From positions 75,348-139,347 of the forward strand of contig DAOUJQ010000016.1 in the NCBI GenBank assembly GCA_034422455.1: a DNA stretch of 64,000 nt. The letters are read 5' to 3'. Made by a program: the position numbers and the translations under genes. Position 1 is the first letter of the stretch, and each line of letters begins with the position of its first letter. Below are positions 26,297 through 37,865 of this stretch, piece after piece. The notes beneath the pieces were generated by a model. That model did no database searches and was not told the DNA's origin. It saw only the letters and a program-made list of their open reading frames with translations. Origin of the DNA: UBA1127 sp034422455 (lineage in GTDB: Bacteria > Chloroflexota > Dehalococcoidia > Lucifugimonadales > UBA1127).

Positions 26297-26737
26297 CTAG
26301 GGGAGGCGGTCTCCGAAGGCTACGACGATACGGTCGTCGTCCTTGAAGACGATGGCGCGGTAGTCGTCCGTGTAGGGTTGGCCGTTGAGGGAGACGTTCT
26401 CGACGGCCGAGCCGGGGCGCTCGTCAGGGCTGTCCTCCCAGACCTCGAAGAAGTCGCCGACGGTGTGCTCATTGCCGTCGGAGATGTAGACGTAGGAGGA
26501 GTCGTCAAAGGTGTGGACGGGCCCGGCGCAGCCGTCCTCCACGCCGATGCCGGCGGGCAGGAACTCCGGGTTGCCGTTCCAGACGGTGACCAGGGTGACC
26601 TTGATGCCGGCGGCGCGCTCGCTCTCACTGACGCACGAGTCATCGCCGTCGCGGCATGCGGCCGACAGCAGGGTGAGAGCGGCGAGGGTGGCGGCTGCGA
26701 CCGACACGACAGGTATGTTGCGTATAGGCGCCCGCAT
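26297..26737 (-). CDS. Small predicted lipoprotein (146 aa)
   Basis: The start is set at the ATG at 26737 (MRAPIRNIPVVSV), because GAGGAAAT precedes it and a lipoprotein signal follows at once: basic N-terminus, hydrophobic core and lipobox LSAAC near residue 28. The mature part is acidic, with paired cysteines (CRDGDDSC and DGCAG) and Tyr/Asp-rich segments (SYVYISDGNEHTVGDFFEVWED) that look like a compact beta-domain. No family recognised. An in-frame reading from 26809 would add a repeat-derived leader and is rejected. Likely exported and anchored on the outer face of the membrane. Confidence 0.7.
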   Translation of the reverse strand: MRAPIRNIPVVSVAAATLAALTLLSAACRDGDDSCVSESERAAGIKVTLVTVWNGNPEFLPAGIGVEDGCAGPVHTFDDSSYVYISDGNEHTVGDFFEVWEDSPDERPGSAVENVSLNGQPYTDDYRAIVFKDDDRIVVAFGDRLP

Positions 26738-26799
26738 ATCTGAATTTCCTCTATCTTCTCCAGGTGTGTTTTGCACGCCGGGTCCCGTTGACACGGGAC

Positions 26800-26925
26800 G
26801 GGCGACCACGAGGGTCGCCCCTACGGCACCCCCATCTAACCTTCCCCCATCAAGGGGGAAGGGGCTTCATTCCTGGATACCGGCCCCGTATCGGAGTACG
26901 GGGGGTCATGTGCCGGTATGGGGGC
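26800..26925. repeat. Repeat cluster between the lipoprotein and the secA operon tail
   Basis: Hairpin GGGCGACC / GGTCGCCC (26800-26820) with CCTAC, then GATACCGGCCCCGTATCGGAGTACGGGG...GCCGGTAT (about 26876-26919), the inserted form of the ATACCGGC palindrome. Confidence 0.8.
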
Positions 26926-26931
26926 GTGGTT

Positions 26932-27684
26932 TTATGTCCGGTGGGAGGCCAGGTGGGCGGAGAGGTCCTCTTCCGCGACGGACGGGAGCGAGCCGAGCCT
27001 GTCGTGGAGCCACTCCAGCCCTTTGCGCGTGTCGCTGGCGACCCGCGCCGGGTCCGAGCGGTAGACGCGCAGCTTGAAGAGCCAGTAGGTGAAGGCCTTC
27101 AGCTCGGTGCCGGGGGCGTCCAGCGCGTCCGCCCATGGCCAGTCGCCGCGGAACTCCTCCAGCAGCTCGCCGCGAGGCCGGCCGTAGATCCGGCTGAAGA
27201 CGGTGTCCGTCATGCGGCGGCGCGATCGGACGCCGAAGCTGAGCCGCTCCTTGCGCACCTCCTGGTTGACGGCGAGCTGCAGGGCTTGCTCCACGGTGAC
27301 GCCGTACCAGTAGTTCAGGTGCGCTCGGTACTTGGTGACGCCCAGCAGCCGCCGGATTTCTTCTACGGGCATATCAAGGAGGAAGCGTCCCGTTCGCAGC
27401 AGACCGCGCTGGTCATCGTCGGGGATGAGCTCGCTGACGGTTGACGCCAGGCGTCGCGCGAGAAGCTGCCAGTCAAAGGCCTCACCCATGAGCAGGTAGC
27501 GGCGGCGGACGCCCGATAGAACCTCCTCCGGCATCGTCCACTGCTCCATCGCCTGCAGGAGGGCCTCCTGCCAGGGTTGACCGCCCTCGATGGCCCGCCG
27601 GAGCGCGAGCGTCGTGTCCGCTACGAGGGCGTCATCGGAGACTGCGCCGTTGGTGGTAGCAGCACGGTCGCGCGTGTCCGTCAT
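26932..27684 (-). CDS. Conserved-looking hypothetical protein, third gene of the secA operon (250 aa)
   Basis: Not recognised. The start is set at the ATG at 27684 because it overlaps the stop of the HhH gene (ATGA); a longer reading from 27765 is a frame accident. The product is soluble, mostly helical, and rich in Arg, Leu and Trp: EGGQPWQEALLQAMEQWTMPEEVL (about 33-56), LRTGRFLLDMPVEEIRRLLGVTKYRAHLNYWYG (about 97-129) and a Trp/Arg-rich C-terminus (RKGLEWLHDRLGSL). The segment MPVEEIRRLLGVTKYRAH resembles a helix-turn-helix. Its operon position behind secA and an HhH protein says only that it is constitutively made. Confidence 0.65.
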   Translation of the reverse strand: MTDTRDRAATTNGAVSDDALVADTTLALRRAIEGGQPWQEALLQAMEQWTMPEEVLSGVRRRYLLMGEAFDWQLLARRLASTVSELIPDDDQRGLLRTGRFLLDMPVEEIRRLLGVTKYRAHLNYWYGVTVEQALQLAVNQEVRKERLSFGVRSRRRMTDTVFSRIYGRPRGELLEEFRGDWPWADALDAPGTELKAFTYWLFKLRVYRSDPARVASDTRKGLEWLHDRLGSLPSVAEEDLSAHLASHRT

Positions 27685-28171
27685 GGCCGCACCGCCGTCA
27701 CGCGTCGTTCGGCCAGGAGGGCACGGATGGCCTCGACGGAGCGGGAGCCGGTGCTGGGCAGCCACGCGCCCGCGCCGGCGTCCAGCGCGGCCTCGACGTC
27801 CGACTCGGTCGCGGCGCTGGTCTCGTCCAAAAGCCTGCGCACGGACGCGCCGCCGATACCCTCGACATCGAGCAGCGTCAACGCAAGAGGCGGCACGTTT
27901 GCCGCCTCTCTCTCGTAGGTGCGGACGTGTCCCGTTTCCAACAGCTCATGCACCTTGCCGTCGATCGCTTTTCCGATGCCTGGGACGGCCTGCAGGTTCG
28001 AGCCGCTCGCCACCATCTCGGTCAGCGAACCGGGGAGATCCCGGATGGCCTGCGCGCCCTTGCGGTAGGCCCGCGCCTTGAAGCCGCCGCCCTCCTGCAT
28101 CTCGTACAGGCCGGCCAGCCGGTCGAACATCGCGGCGATGGACTCGTTCGTATGGCTGGAATCGGCAGACA

Positions 28172-28172
<1 letters not shown>
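27681..28172 (-). CDS. Helix-hairpin-helix protein resembling the N-terminal part of PolX-type DNA polymerase
   Basis: Likely DNA-binding. The start is set at the ATG at 28172, which shares its A with the secA stop (TGATG). In the 163-residue product, residues about 8-75 (IAAMFDRLAGLYEMQEGGGFKARAYRKGAQAIRDL and NLQAVPGIGKAIDGKVHELLETG) match the 8-kDa HhH domain at the start of PolX/DNA polymerase beta proteins. A second HhH follows (LTLLDVEGIGGASVRRLL, about 97-114). The polymerase palm and PHP domains are missing, so this is a free-standing HhH module, not a polymerase. It is translationally coupled to secA, an unusual partnership. Confidence 0.75.
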
Positions 28173-30886
<2,714 letters not shown>

Positions 30887-30909
30887 GAACAGTCCCTTCT
30901 CCCATCGTC

Positions 30910-30980
30910 ATCCCGCGCAGGCGGGATCCCCCTTGCGCCCCTGGATCCCCGCCCCCGCCTTCGCGGGGGTGACGTTCTTT
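30910..30980. repeat. Two short hairpin repeats between prs and secA
   Basis: ATCCCGC-gcag-GCGGGAT (30910-30927) and CCCCCGC-cttc-GCGGGGG (30952-30969), each perfect, each part of the CTGGAT(C/T)CCCGC...GCGGG(G/A)GTGACG repeat family. They may end the prs transcript, but no U-tract follows. Confidence 0.7.
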
Positions 30981-31011
30981 TGCGGGAATGACGGAGGGGG
31001 GTGCGGCGCGC

Positions 31012-31965
31012 CTACACGTCGTTGAATAGCTCGCCGACTGAGCGGCCCTCGTGGATGCGGCAGATTGCCTCACCCAGCAGGCTGGCCACGGACAGCACCT
31101 TCACCTTGGACAGGTTGGTCGCGGCCGCGCTCGGGAGCGTGTCCGTCACCACCATCTCCTCGATGCCCATGCTATCAAGCCGCTCCACGGCCGGGCTCGT
31201 GAATACGCCGTGGGTTGAGCTCGAGTAGACCTCCCTTGCCCCCGCGTTGAGGACTGCGCCGACGGCCAGCTCCAGCGAGCCGCCGGTGCCCGTCTCGTCG
31301 TCAAAGGTGATGGCCGTCCGGCCCTTCACATCTCCTATAACGTTCATGACCTCCGTATGGTCATGGTTGTCGAGCCGCCGCTTCTCGATGATGGCCAGCG
31401 GCGCGCCGAGCTTCGTCGCCATGTCCCGCGCGCGCTTGCTGATGCCGATGTCGACGGACACCACGACCGGGTCCGGCAGCTCCTTGCGCAGGAAGTAGTC
31501 CGCCAGGAGCGGCAGGGCCGTCAGCTCGTCCACGGGGATGTTGAAGAAGCCCTGGATCTGGCCTGCGTGCATGTCGATAGTCACCACGCGGTTGGCACCG
31601 GCGACGGTGAGCAGGTCGGCGAGCAGCCGCGCCGTGATCGGCACGCGGGGCTGGTCCTTCTTGTCGGTGCGGCCGTAGGCGTAGTAGGGGATGACCGCCG
31701 TGATGCGGCCCGCCGAGGCCCGCTTGGCCGCGTCGATCATGATGAGCAGCTCCATGATCGTGTCGTTCACGGGATAGGAGAATGGCTGGACGATGAAGAT
31801 GTCCTGCTGCCGAATGTTCTCCTCGTACTGCACGAAGGTGTTGTCGTTGGAGAACTTGGTCACGCGGGCCTTGCCCAGCGGCATTTCCAGGTACTCGCAG
31901 ACGTCCTCGGCCAACGCCGTGTGCGAGTTGCCGCTGAAGATCTTCATCTCTTCCAAATAGGGCAT
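31012..31965 (-). CDS. prs: Ribose-phosphate pyrophosphokinase
   Basis: Makes PRPP for nucleotide, His, Trp and NAD synthesis. The start is set at the ATG at 31965 (MPYLEEMKIFSG), which has AGGAGGGG upstream; the extra 55 codons of a longer frame lack any Prs homology. The 317-residue product has VQPFSYPVNDTIMELL, the flexible-loop region YYAYGRTDKKDQPRVPITARLLADLL, DMHAGQIQGFF and the PRPP-binding loop near residues 216-226. That loop reads DDETGTGGS instead of the usual DDxxDTGGT, and the helix after VVVSVD reads IGISKRAR instead of GGVxRAR, both uncommon for a class I enzyme. It diverges from purA, so the two purine genes share a control region. Confidence 0.9.
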   Translation of the reverse strand: MPYLEEMKIFSGNSHTALAEDVCEYLEMPLGKARVTKFSNDNTFVQYEENIRQQDIFIVQPFSYPVNDTIMELLIMIDAAKRASAGRITAVIPYYAYGRTDKKDQPRVPITARLLADLLTVAGANRVVTIDMHAGQIQGFFNIPVDELTALPLLADYFLRKELPDPVVVSVDIGISKRARDMATKLGAPLAIIEKRRLDNHDHTEVMNVIGDVKGRTAITFDDETGTGGSLELAVGAVLNAGAREVYSSSTHGVFTSPAVERLDSMGIEEMVVTDTLPSAAATNLSKVKVLSVASLLGEAICRIHEGRSVGELFNDV

Positions 31966-32152
31966 GCCAACCCCTCCTATCTCTAAGGGAGATTTACCCC
32001 GCCGGCAGCGCCAAAGCTGCCAGGACGCCGCCAAGCACCGTGGATTATACCATGCGACCAGTACAAAAACCCCGTAGAACCGGTCTCTTGAGACCCCTTC
32101 GAGGGCGAGGGCTTTGGCGCCGCAGTCCATGATTCCAATGAAGCGCCCTGTC

Positions 32153-32161
32153 TGCTAGAAT
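32153..32161 (+). promoter_or_regulatory. Extended -10 promoter candidate for purA
   Basis: TGC followed by TAGAAT (32156-32161), about 40 bp before the purA ATG. No good -35 is seen at 17 bases, as is common for extended -10 promoters. Between it and the start codon lies a strong GGAGGGGG ribosome site. Confidence 0.4.
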
Positions 32162-32201
32162 AACTATTCGCGGATTCGAACCATCAAGCCCTGGAGGGGG
32201 T

Positions 32202-33488
32202 ATGCCTGCCTACGCGGTCATTGGCGGCCAGTGGGGCGACGAGGGCAAGGGAAAGATCATCGACTACCTTGCCGAGCACGCCACTATGGTCGCGCGTTAC
32301 TCCGGCGGCAACAACGCCGGCCATACCGTCCTCAACGAGGCGGGCGAGTTCAAGTTTCACCTGATGCCCTCCGGCGTCATCCGTCCGCACGTCACGCCGG
32401 TCATCGGCAACGGCGTGGTGGTTGACCCCGACGTCCTCATCGACGAAATCAACGACCTGCGCAACCGGGGGATCGACGTCGGCAAGCTGCAGGTCAGCGA
32501 CCGTGCCCACGTCATCATGCCCTACCACGTCCGGCTGGACCAGCTGGAGGAGATCGGCCGGGGGCAGAGCGCGCTGGGCACGACCGGCCGCGGCGTCGGG
32601 CCCGCGTACGTCGACCGCGTCGCGCGCTCGGGCATCCGCTTCGGCGACATGCTGGACGCCGAGGGCCTCCGCGACCGGCTCACGCAGGCCGTCGCCAAGG
32701 CCAACAAGGTCATCACCATGGTCCACGAGGGCGACCCTTTCTCGGTGGATGAGCTGTTCGAACAGTGCCTGAACTGGCGCGACGAGCTCCTGCCCTTCAT
32801 CGCCCCCGTGGAGGAGCGCGTTCGGGCGGCCCTCAGCCGCGAGGAGATCGTGCTGCTGGAGGGCGCGCAGGGGACGCTGCTGGACCTGGACCATGGCACG
32901 TACCCTTACGTCACCTCGTCCCACTCCAGCATCGGCGGCGCGTGCGCCGGGCTCGGCATCGGGCCGCGGTCCGTGGCCGGCGTATTCGGCGTGTTCAAGG
33001 CGTACACGTCGCGCGTGGGCGCCGGGCCCATGCCAACGGAGCTCAACGACGACATGGGGGAGGCCATCCGGACGCGCGGCGCCGAGTTCGGCACGACGAC
33101 CGGGCGGCCGCGGCGCTGCGGCTGGTTCGACGGCGTCGCCTCGCGCTACGGCGTCATCGTCAACGACCTCACGTCCGGCATCCTGACGCGCCTGGACGTG
33201 CTGGACGGCTTCAACCCCGTTAAGGTGTGCGTCGGCTACGAGCTGGACGGGCAGCCCATCGAGGGCTTTCCGGCACAGATACGGGCGCTGGAGCAGTGCA
33301 AGCCCATCTACCGGGACTTCGCGGGGTGGGACAAGCCGACGGCGGGCCTGACCAACTGGGACGACCTGCCGGCGGAAGCGCAGACGTACGTCAGGGGGCT
33401 GGAGGAGATCATCGGGTGCTCAATCGACCTGGTGTCCACCGGCCCGCACCGCCACGAGACCATCGAGCGGAAGGCGCTGATTCCGTAG
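32202..33488 (+). CDS. purA: Adenylosuccinate synthetase
   Basis: Converts IMP and aspartate to adenylosuccinate with GTP. The 428-residue product has GGQWGDEGKGK at about 8-18 (IMP/GTP site with catalytic Asp), GGNNAGHT near 38-45, the switch segment GTTGRGVGPAY near 127-137, GAQGTLLDLDHGTYPYVTSS near 223-242, and TGRPRRCGWFD near 302-312. Start chosen for the strong GGAGGGGG site seven bases upstream. It faces away from prs. Confidence 0.96.
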   Translation: MPAYAVIGGQWGDEGKGKIIDYLAEHATMVARYSGGNNAGHTVLNEAGEFKFHLMPSGVIRPHVTPVIGNGVVVDPDVLIDEINDLRNRGIDVGKLQVSDRAHVIMPYHVRLDQLEEIGRGQSALGTTGRGVGPAYVDRVARSGIRFGDMLDAEGLRDRLTQAVAKANKVITMVHEGDPFSVDELFEQCLNWRDELLPFIAPVEERVRAALSREEIVLLEGAQGTLLDLDHGTYPYVTSSHSSIGGACAGLGIGPRSVAGVFGVFKAYTSRVGAGPMPTELNDDMGEAIRTRGAEFGTTTGRPRRCGWFDGVASRYGVIVNDLTSGILTRLDVLDGFNPVKVCVGYELDGQPIEGFPAQIRALEQCKPIYRDFAGWDKPTAGLTNWDDLPAEAQTYVRGLEEIIGCSIDLVSTGPHRHETIERKALIP

Positions 33489-33504
33489 GGGGGTCAATCC
33501 GTTC

Positions 33505-33735
33505 TCAAGGCCCTTCGACAGGCTCAGGGCGAACGGATTGGGAGGACGTTGACGGCACCGTTGGGCGCGAAGTTTCTGGATACCGGCATGCGCCGGTATG
33601 GGGGTTGGAGCTCAGGGGGGATGAGCGTCGCGCCGCGTTAGCCTGCCCCGCCTCCCATCGCCCCTCTGGGTTCCTGCCTGCGCAGGAACGACGAGAGTGC
33701 GGATAATGGATACCGGCTTTCGCCGGTAGGACGAG
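33505..33735. repeat. Composite repeat cluster between purA and fbpC
   Basis: CCCTTCGACAGGCTCAGGGCGAACGG (about 33510-33535), ATACCGGCATGCGCCGGTAT (about 33579-33598), CTCTGGGTTCCTGCCTGCGCAGGAACGACG (about 33663-33692) and ATACCGGCTTTCGCCGGTAG (about 33709-33729). These cover the convergent gap between purA and the transporter; no separate terminator is obvious. Confidence 0.85.
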
Positions 33736-33741
33736 TGTCGG

Positions 33742-34794
33742 TTAGCCGACGCGGGCGCCGTCCAGGAAGCAGCCGAGACGGTGTTCGGCGACGACGCTGA
33801 CCGTGACTTGCGTTCCCACGTCGTACTGGCGGGTGTGGTGCTGCATGACGCGCACGGTGCGGCCGTTGTCGAGCGCCACCTCGTAAAGGTACGTTGGGCC
33901 GAGGAAGACGCGCTCCATGATGACGCCCTGCCCGGACTCCGACGGCGCTATCGACATGTCGTCAGGGCGCAGGAGGACCTCCGCGCCAGACGGAGGCGGC
34001 TCGCCTGCCCACTCGACTGCGCCGATTGCCGTCGCCAGCTTGCCTTCGGCATAGCTCACGGGCAGAAAGTCTCCAATGCCAATGAACTCCGCGACAAAGC
34101 GCGTAGCGGGGGTGTGGTAGATCTCCTCCGGTTTGGCCACCTGCTGCAGCATGCCCTGATCCAGCACGGCGATGCTGTCTCCCATGAAGAGGGCCTCGTC
34201 CTGGTCGTGCGTGACGAAGATGGCCGTCGTCTGGGTGAACTTCAGGATGTCGCGGACCTCACGCCGCACCTGCTTGCGGAGGGCCTCGTCCAGGTTGGAG
34301 AAGGGCTCGTCCAGCAAGAGCACCGCGGGCTGGGGGCAGAGCGCCCTTGCCAACGAGACGCGCTGCTGCTGGCCACCGGAGAGCTCGTGGGGCATGCGGT
34401 CGCCCAGCCCGGACAGGCCGATCAACGCGAGCGCCTCGTCAACGCGCTGCCGCCGGACCGAGCCGTCCTCGATGCCGAATCCGACGTTGCCGGCGACGGT
34501 CAGGTGCGGAAAGAGGGCGTACTCCTGGAAGACCATCCCGATCCTGCGGTTGTTGGCCCGGACGAAGCGCCCCGGCCCGGCGACGAGATGTCCGGCTATC
34601 TCGATGGTCCCGGAGTCGGCCGACTCAAAGCCGGCAATCAGCCGGAGGGCCGTCGTCTTGCCGCTGCCGCTCGGGCCCAGCAGCGCGAGGATGCTCCCTG
34701 CCTCCACCGACAGATGGAGGTCGTGAAGGGCATGGGTGGGCGAACTGCCAAATCGCTTGGTCAGCCCGGAGCACACCAACGCAGGAGCGGTCAC
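33742..34794 (-). CDS. fbpC: ABC transporter ATPase, ferric-iron (FbpC) type
   Basis: Energises uptake through the permease encoded just upstream. The 350-residue product has Walker A GPSGSGKT at 40-47, Q-loop FQEYALFPH, signature LSGGQQQR, Walker B LLLDEP, the H-loop in FVTHDQDEAL, and a C-terminal TOBE-type regulatory domain (about 240-350) of the MOI/FbpC class (EVLLRPDDMSI; GRTVRVMQHH). The start is a GTG overlapping the permease stop (GTGA). The three genes run in order substrate-binding protein, permease, ATPase. Confidence 0.9.
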   Translation of the reverse strand: MTAPALVCSGLTKRFGSSPTHALHDLHLSVEAGSILALLGPSGSGKTTALRLIAGFESADSGTIEIAGHLVAGPGRFVRANNRRIGMVFQEYALFPHLTVAGNVGFGIEDGSVRRQRVDEALALIGLSGLGDRMPHELSGGQQQRVSLARALCPQPAVLLLDEPFSNLDEALRKQVRREVRDILKFTQTTAIFVTHDQDEALFMGDSIAVLDQGMLQQVAKPEEIYHTPATRFVAEFIGIGDFLPVSYAEGKLATAIGAVEWAGEPPPSGAEVLLRPDDMSIAPSESGQGVIMERVFLGPTYLYEVALDNGRTVRVMQHHTRQYDVGTQVTVSVVAEHRLGCFLDGARVG

Positions 34795-36434
34795 GGTCCT
34801 CTCCTCGGCTCTCGCAATATGAGGAACGCCGTCGGCACAGCCGACACGGCCACCAAGAGCAACGCAGGCACAGCCGCCTGCGCGAAGAACGCCTCTTCAG
34901 CGGCGGCCCAGATCGACGTCGCCAGCGTACCAAACCCAATGGGGCTGAGCAGGAGCGTCGCCGGCAGTTCCTTCATGGCCGTCAGGAACACCAGCGCCCC
35001 ACCGGCGAGCATGCCGGGCACCAACAGGGGTAGCGTAACATGCAGGAGCGTTCGCGTGGGCCCGTACCCAAGGCTGAGGGCGGCGTCGGCCAGCGCCGGG
35101 CTGATCTGCAGGTAGCGGGCCCGCACCGCTCCCATCGCCTGCGGGAAGAAGAGCACGACGTACGCGAACACGAGCAGCGCGAGCGTCTGGTAGAGCGGCG
35201 TGGCAAACCGCGCGCCAAAGAAGATGAGGGCCAGTGCGACAGCGATGCCGGGCAGCGCGAAGCCCGTGTACGACAGCCGCTCCACCAACCAGCTTAGCCG
35301 GCCGGGGAACCGCACGGTGAACACGACGACTGGCACAGCCGCCGCGACAGCTACCAAAGCCGCAAGCCCGGACGCGTACACGGAGTTGAGCGCGTTGCCC
35401 CACAGCAGCCGTACGGGCTCGCCCGCAGCGATGCCCCGTACGGCCCAGTACGCCAGCAGGGACAGGGGCGCGGCCAACGAGATGGCCGTGACGACAGCCG
35501 CGAAGCTGAAGGCAGGCCATCGCCACCGGCCGAGCTCGACCGGCGGAGCGGGGCGGGCCGCGCCGGTGGCCGCGCGGTAGTAGCGCGAGCGACCGCGAGC
35601 CTGGGCCTCGAACACCACCAGCGACAGGGCGGCAGCGATCATCACCAGCGACAGGGCGGCCGCCAGCGCCCGGTTGAAGGCCGTCTCATACTGGAGGTAG
35701 ATGGCCCACGTGAAGGTCTCGTAGCGCAGCAGGGACACGGCGCCGAAGTCGCTGAGGGTGTACAGCGCGACCAGCAGCGACCCCGCCGCGATGGACGGCC
35801 GGAGCTGCGGCAGCGTCACTCGCCACAGCGTCCGCCACTGGCCGTGCCCCAACGACCGTGCCATCTCGTCCAGCGCGGGGTCCTGCCCCCACAGCCCGGC
35901 GCGCACACTCAGGAGCGTGTACGGGAAGCTGAGCAGCGTGATGGTCAGGGCGGCGCCGAAGAGTCCCGAGATGTCGGGCAGCCGCTCAACGCCGAGGGGT
36001 TCCAGGAAGTCCTGCAGCATGCCTCGCGGGCCCAGGGCGACGACGACAAGGAAGGCGCCGACGTAGCTGGGGATAACGAGCGGCAACACCGTCACCACCG
36101 ACCAGAAGCGCCGGAGCGGCAGGTCCGTCCGCACGGTCAGCCACGCCAGCGGGACCGCAATCAGGGCTGACGCCACCGTTACGACGACCACCAGCGCCGC
36201 GGACCGAAAGAGAATCTCCGCCGTCCTCGTACGGAACAGGAGGTCGACTACCTCGCCGCCGCCGTCCAGGGCGCGCTCCACCAGGTAGACCAGCGGGAGC
36301 ACCATAGCCAGCGCGACGACGACCGCCGGCACCCAGAGCACCGGCGGCGCGCGGCGCGTGCCTTGCGGTCGCGGGCCACCAAGCCCGATCGCCCGCAAGA
36401 ACCCGCTCCTCGGCTGTTGCTCTATAGCTGCCAT
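34791..36434 (-). CDS. fbpB: Ferric-iron ABC transporter permease, double-length (FbpB type)
   Basis: Inner-membrane channel with two homologous halves (547 residues, about twelve transmembrane segments). Each half has an EAA loop: DEMARSLGHGQWRTLWRVTLPQLRPS (about 191-216) and DAALSLGYGPTRTLLHVTLPLLVPG (about 454-478), the sites that grip the ATPase. Such fused BPD_transp domains are typical of FbpB/thiamine-type importers. It is translationally coupled to the ATPase gene; the binding-protein gene lies about 200 bp upstream on the same strand. Iron is inferred from the binding protein. Confidence 0.9.
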   Translation of the reverse strand: MAAIEQQPRSGFLRAIGLGGPRPQGTRRAPPVLWVPAVVVALAMVLPLVYLVERALDGGGEVVDLLFRTRTAEILFRSAALVVVVTVASALIAVPLAWLTVRTDLPLRRFWSVVTVLPLVIPSYVGAFLVVVALGPRGMLQDFLEPLGVERLPDISGLFGAALTITLLSFPYTLLSVRAGLWGQDPALDEMARSLGHGQWRTLWRVTLPQLRPSIAAGSLLVALYTLSDFGAVSLLRYETFTWAIYLQYETAFNRALAAALSLVMIAAALSLVVFEAQARGRSRYYRAATGAARPAPPVELGRWRWPAFSFAAVVTAISLAAPLSLLAYWAVRGIAAGEPVRLLWGNALNSVYASGLAALVAVAAAVPVVVFTVRFPGRLSWLVERLSYTGFALPGIAVALALIFFGARFATPLYQTLALLVFAYVVLFFPQAMGAVRARYLQISPALADAALSLGYGPTRTLLHVTLPLLVPGMLAGGALVFLTAMKELPATLLLSPIGFGTLATSIWAAAEEAFFAQAAVPALLLVAVSAVPTAFLILREPRRGP

Positions 36435-36631
36435 ATCTCCCTAAACGCCGTCACAGTCCCCTTTGTTCGCGTCTACAACACTCCGCGCGTTCGCTCGTCA
36501 CGCCAAAGGCCAACGGCGAACGGCCCCTCCAGTCGCACTCCCAATTCCGGCAGTAGCCGGTACGCGAGAGGTGAGCAGGAGCAGCCGTCCCCATCAGCGC
36601 GCAACCCATGAGGTTGCGCTATTCGCCGGCG

Positions 36632-37759
36632 CTACGGCGTGATGCCTACTTCACGCAAGAGCGCCTGTGTTCCCTCCAGATCCGCCAGGTCCCTGGGAGC
36701 GATCCTCGGATTGTTGATCTCCTCGATGGGCGTCAGCACCCGATTTGTCTTCACGCCTTCCACCAGCGGGTACTCGAAGGTCTGGCTGGCGAAGTACTGC
36801 TGTCCCACCAGCGAAAGCATGAACTCGATGAACCGCTCGGCGTTCTCCGTGTTCCCGGCGGTGCCGAGGATGCCCGCGCCGGCCACCATGACCAGCGCGC
36901 CGGGCCCGCCGCCCCGCAGGTGGTAGTTGCGGGCCTTGAAGGCGTCACCTTCCTCAGCCAGGAACCGGTGCAGATAGTAGTGGTTCACCAGACCCACGTC
37001 TATCTCGCCCGCAGCGGCCGCGGCCACCTGCGGCGTGTTCTTCGGGTACACGATGGGCTCGTTGGCCTGCACGCCCTCCAGCCACTCGCGCGTGGTGTCC
37101 TCACCCCATACGCTGCGCATGCCGGTGACCATCGTCTGGAAGGAGCCGTTCGTCGGCGCCCAGCCGATGCGCCCCTTCCACCTGGGGTCCGTCAGGCCGT
37201 GAAGGTCGTCGGGCAGATCATCCTCGGTGAGGGTTTCCGTGTTGTACACCAGTGTCCGGGCGCGGCCGGAGGTGCCCACCCACCGGCCATCGGCTGCGCG
37301 CGCCCATTCCGGCACACGGTCCAAGATCGACTGCGGCAGCGGGGTGAGCAGGTCGTTCACCGAGCCGAGGCCGCCGGGGTCCTGGGCGAAAAAGACGTCC
37401 GCGGGCGAGTTGCCGCCCTCTTCGCGAAGCGTCGCGGCGAGGGCCGCCGTGCCCGCGTACTTCACCTGCACATCGATGCCGGTGGCGTCGGCGAACTGCT
37501 CGATGATGGGGGCAACCAGGGACTCGCTACGGCCCGAGTAGACCGTCAGCGTGCCCGGGCCGGTGTCTGCGGCAACGGACGCTGTTGTCGACTCACTCGT
37601 CGGCTGGCGGGCGGCATCGTCGCCGTCATCGCCACACGCCACGGCCGAGGTTCCCAGCACTGCAACGGCGCACAGCAGGCCCAGCAACACGGCTCGAGAA
37701 CCCACCAAATGACGGCTCGTACCGCGTCGCCAGGCCCACATACGTTTCCCCAAGTCCAT
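36632..37759 (-). CDS. fbpA: Ferric-iron ABC transporter substrate-binding lipoprotein (FbpA type)
   Basis: Captures the metal outside the membrane. The 375-residue product starts at the ATG at 37759 behind AGGAGGCGG, with a basic N-terminus and lipobox SAVAC (lipid Cys at 42), then an acidic tether and a periplasmic-binding fold beginning LTVYSGRSESLVAPIIEQF near 71. VNHYYLHRF near 257-265 provides the adjacent tyrosines that bind Fe(III) in FbpA proteins, and GRARTLVYNTETL and YPKNTPQVAAAAAG are also typical. It heads an operon-like set with fbpB and fbpC. A well-formed promoter with an overlapping palindrome lies upstream. Confidence 0.88.
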   Translation of the reverse strand: MDLGKRMWAWRRGTSRHLVGSRAVLLGLLCAVAVLGTSAVACGDDGDDAARQPTSESTTASVAADTGPGTLTVYSGRSESLVAPIIEQFADATGIDVQVKYAGTAALAATLREEGGNSPADVFFAQDPGGLGSVNDLLTPLPQSILDRVPEWARAADGRWVGTSGRARTLVYNTETLTEDDLPDDLHGLTDPRWKGRIGWAPTNGSFQTMVTGMRSVWGEDTTREWLEGVQANEPIVYPKNTPQVAAAAAGEIDVGLVNHYYLHRFLAEEGDAFKARNYHLRGGGPGALVMVAGAGILGTAGNTENAERFIEFMLSLVGQQYFASQTFEYPLVEGVKTNRVLTPIEEINNPRIAPRDLADLEGTQALLREVGITP

Positions 37760-37836
37760 TTCCGCCTCCTGAAGTGATTTGGATACTCGACGTGCTCCGC
37801 ACCTGGGCTAGAGCACATCGTACTTTCGGCGGAGTA

Positions 37837-37865
37837 TATATATCATCCGATGATATTAGTGTCAA
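37837..37865 (-). promoter_or_regulatory. fbpA promoter with operator-like palindrome over the spacer and -10
   Basis: On the minus strand: TTGACA (37860-37865), 17-base spacer, TATATA (37837-37842). The perfect palindrome ATATCATC-c-GATGATAT (37840-37856) fills most of the spacer and overlaps the -10, the classical position for a repressor. The predicted start is near 37829, giving a leader of about 70 bases. Metal-dependent repression is inferred from the regulated genes; the palindrome is not a standard Fur or DtxR consensus. Confidence 0.7.
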
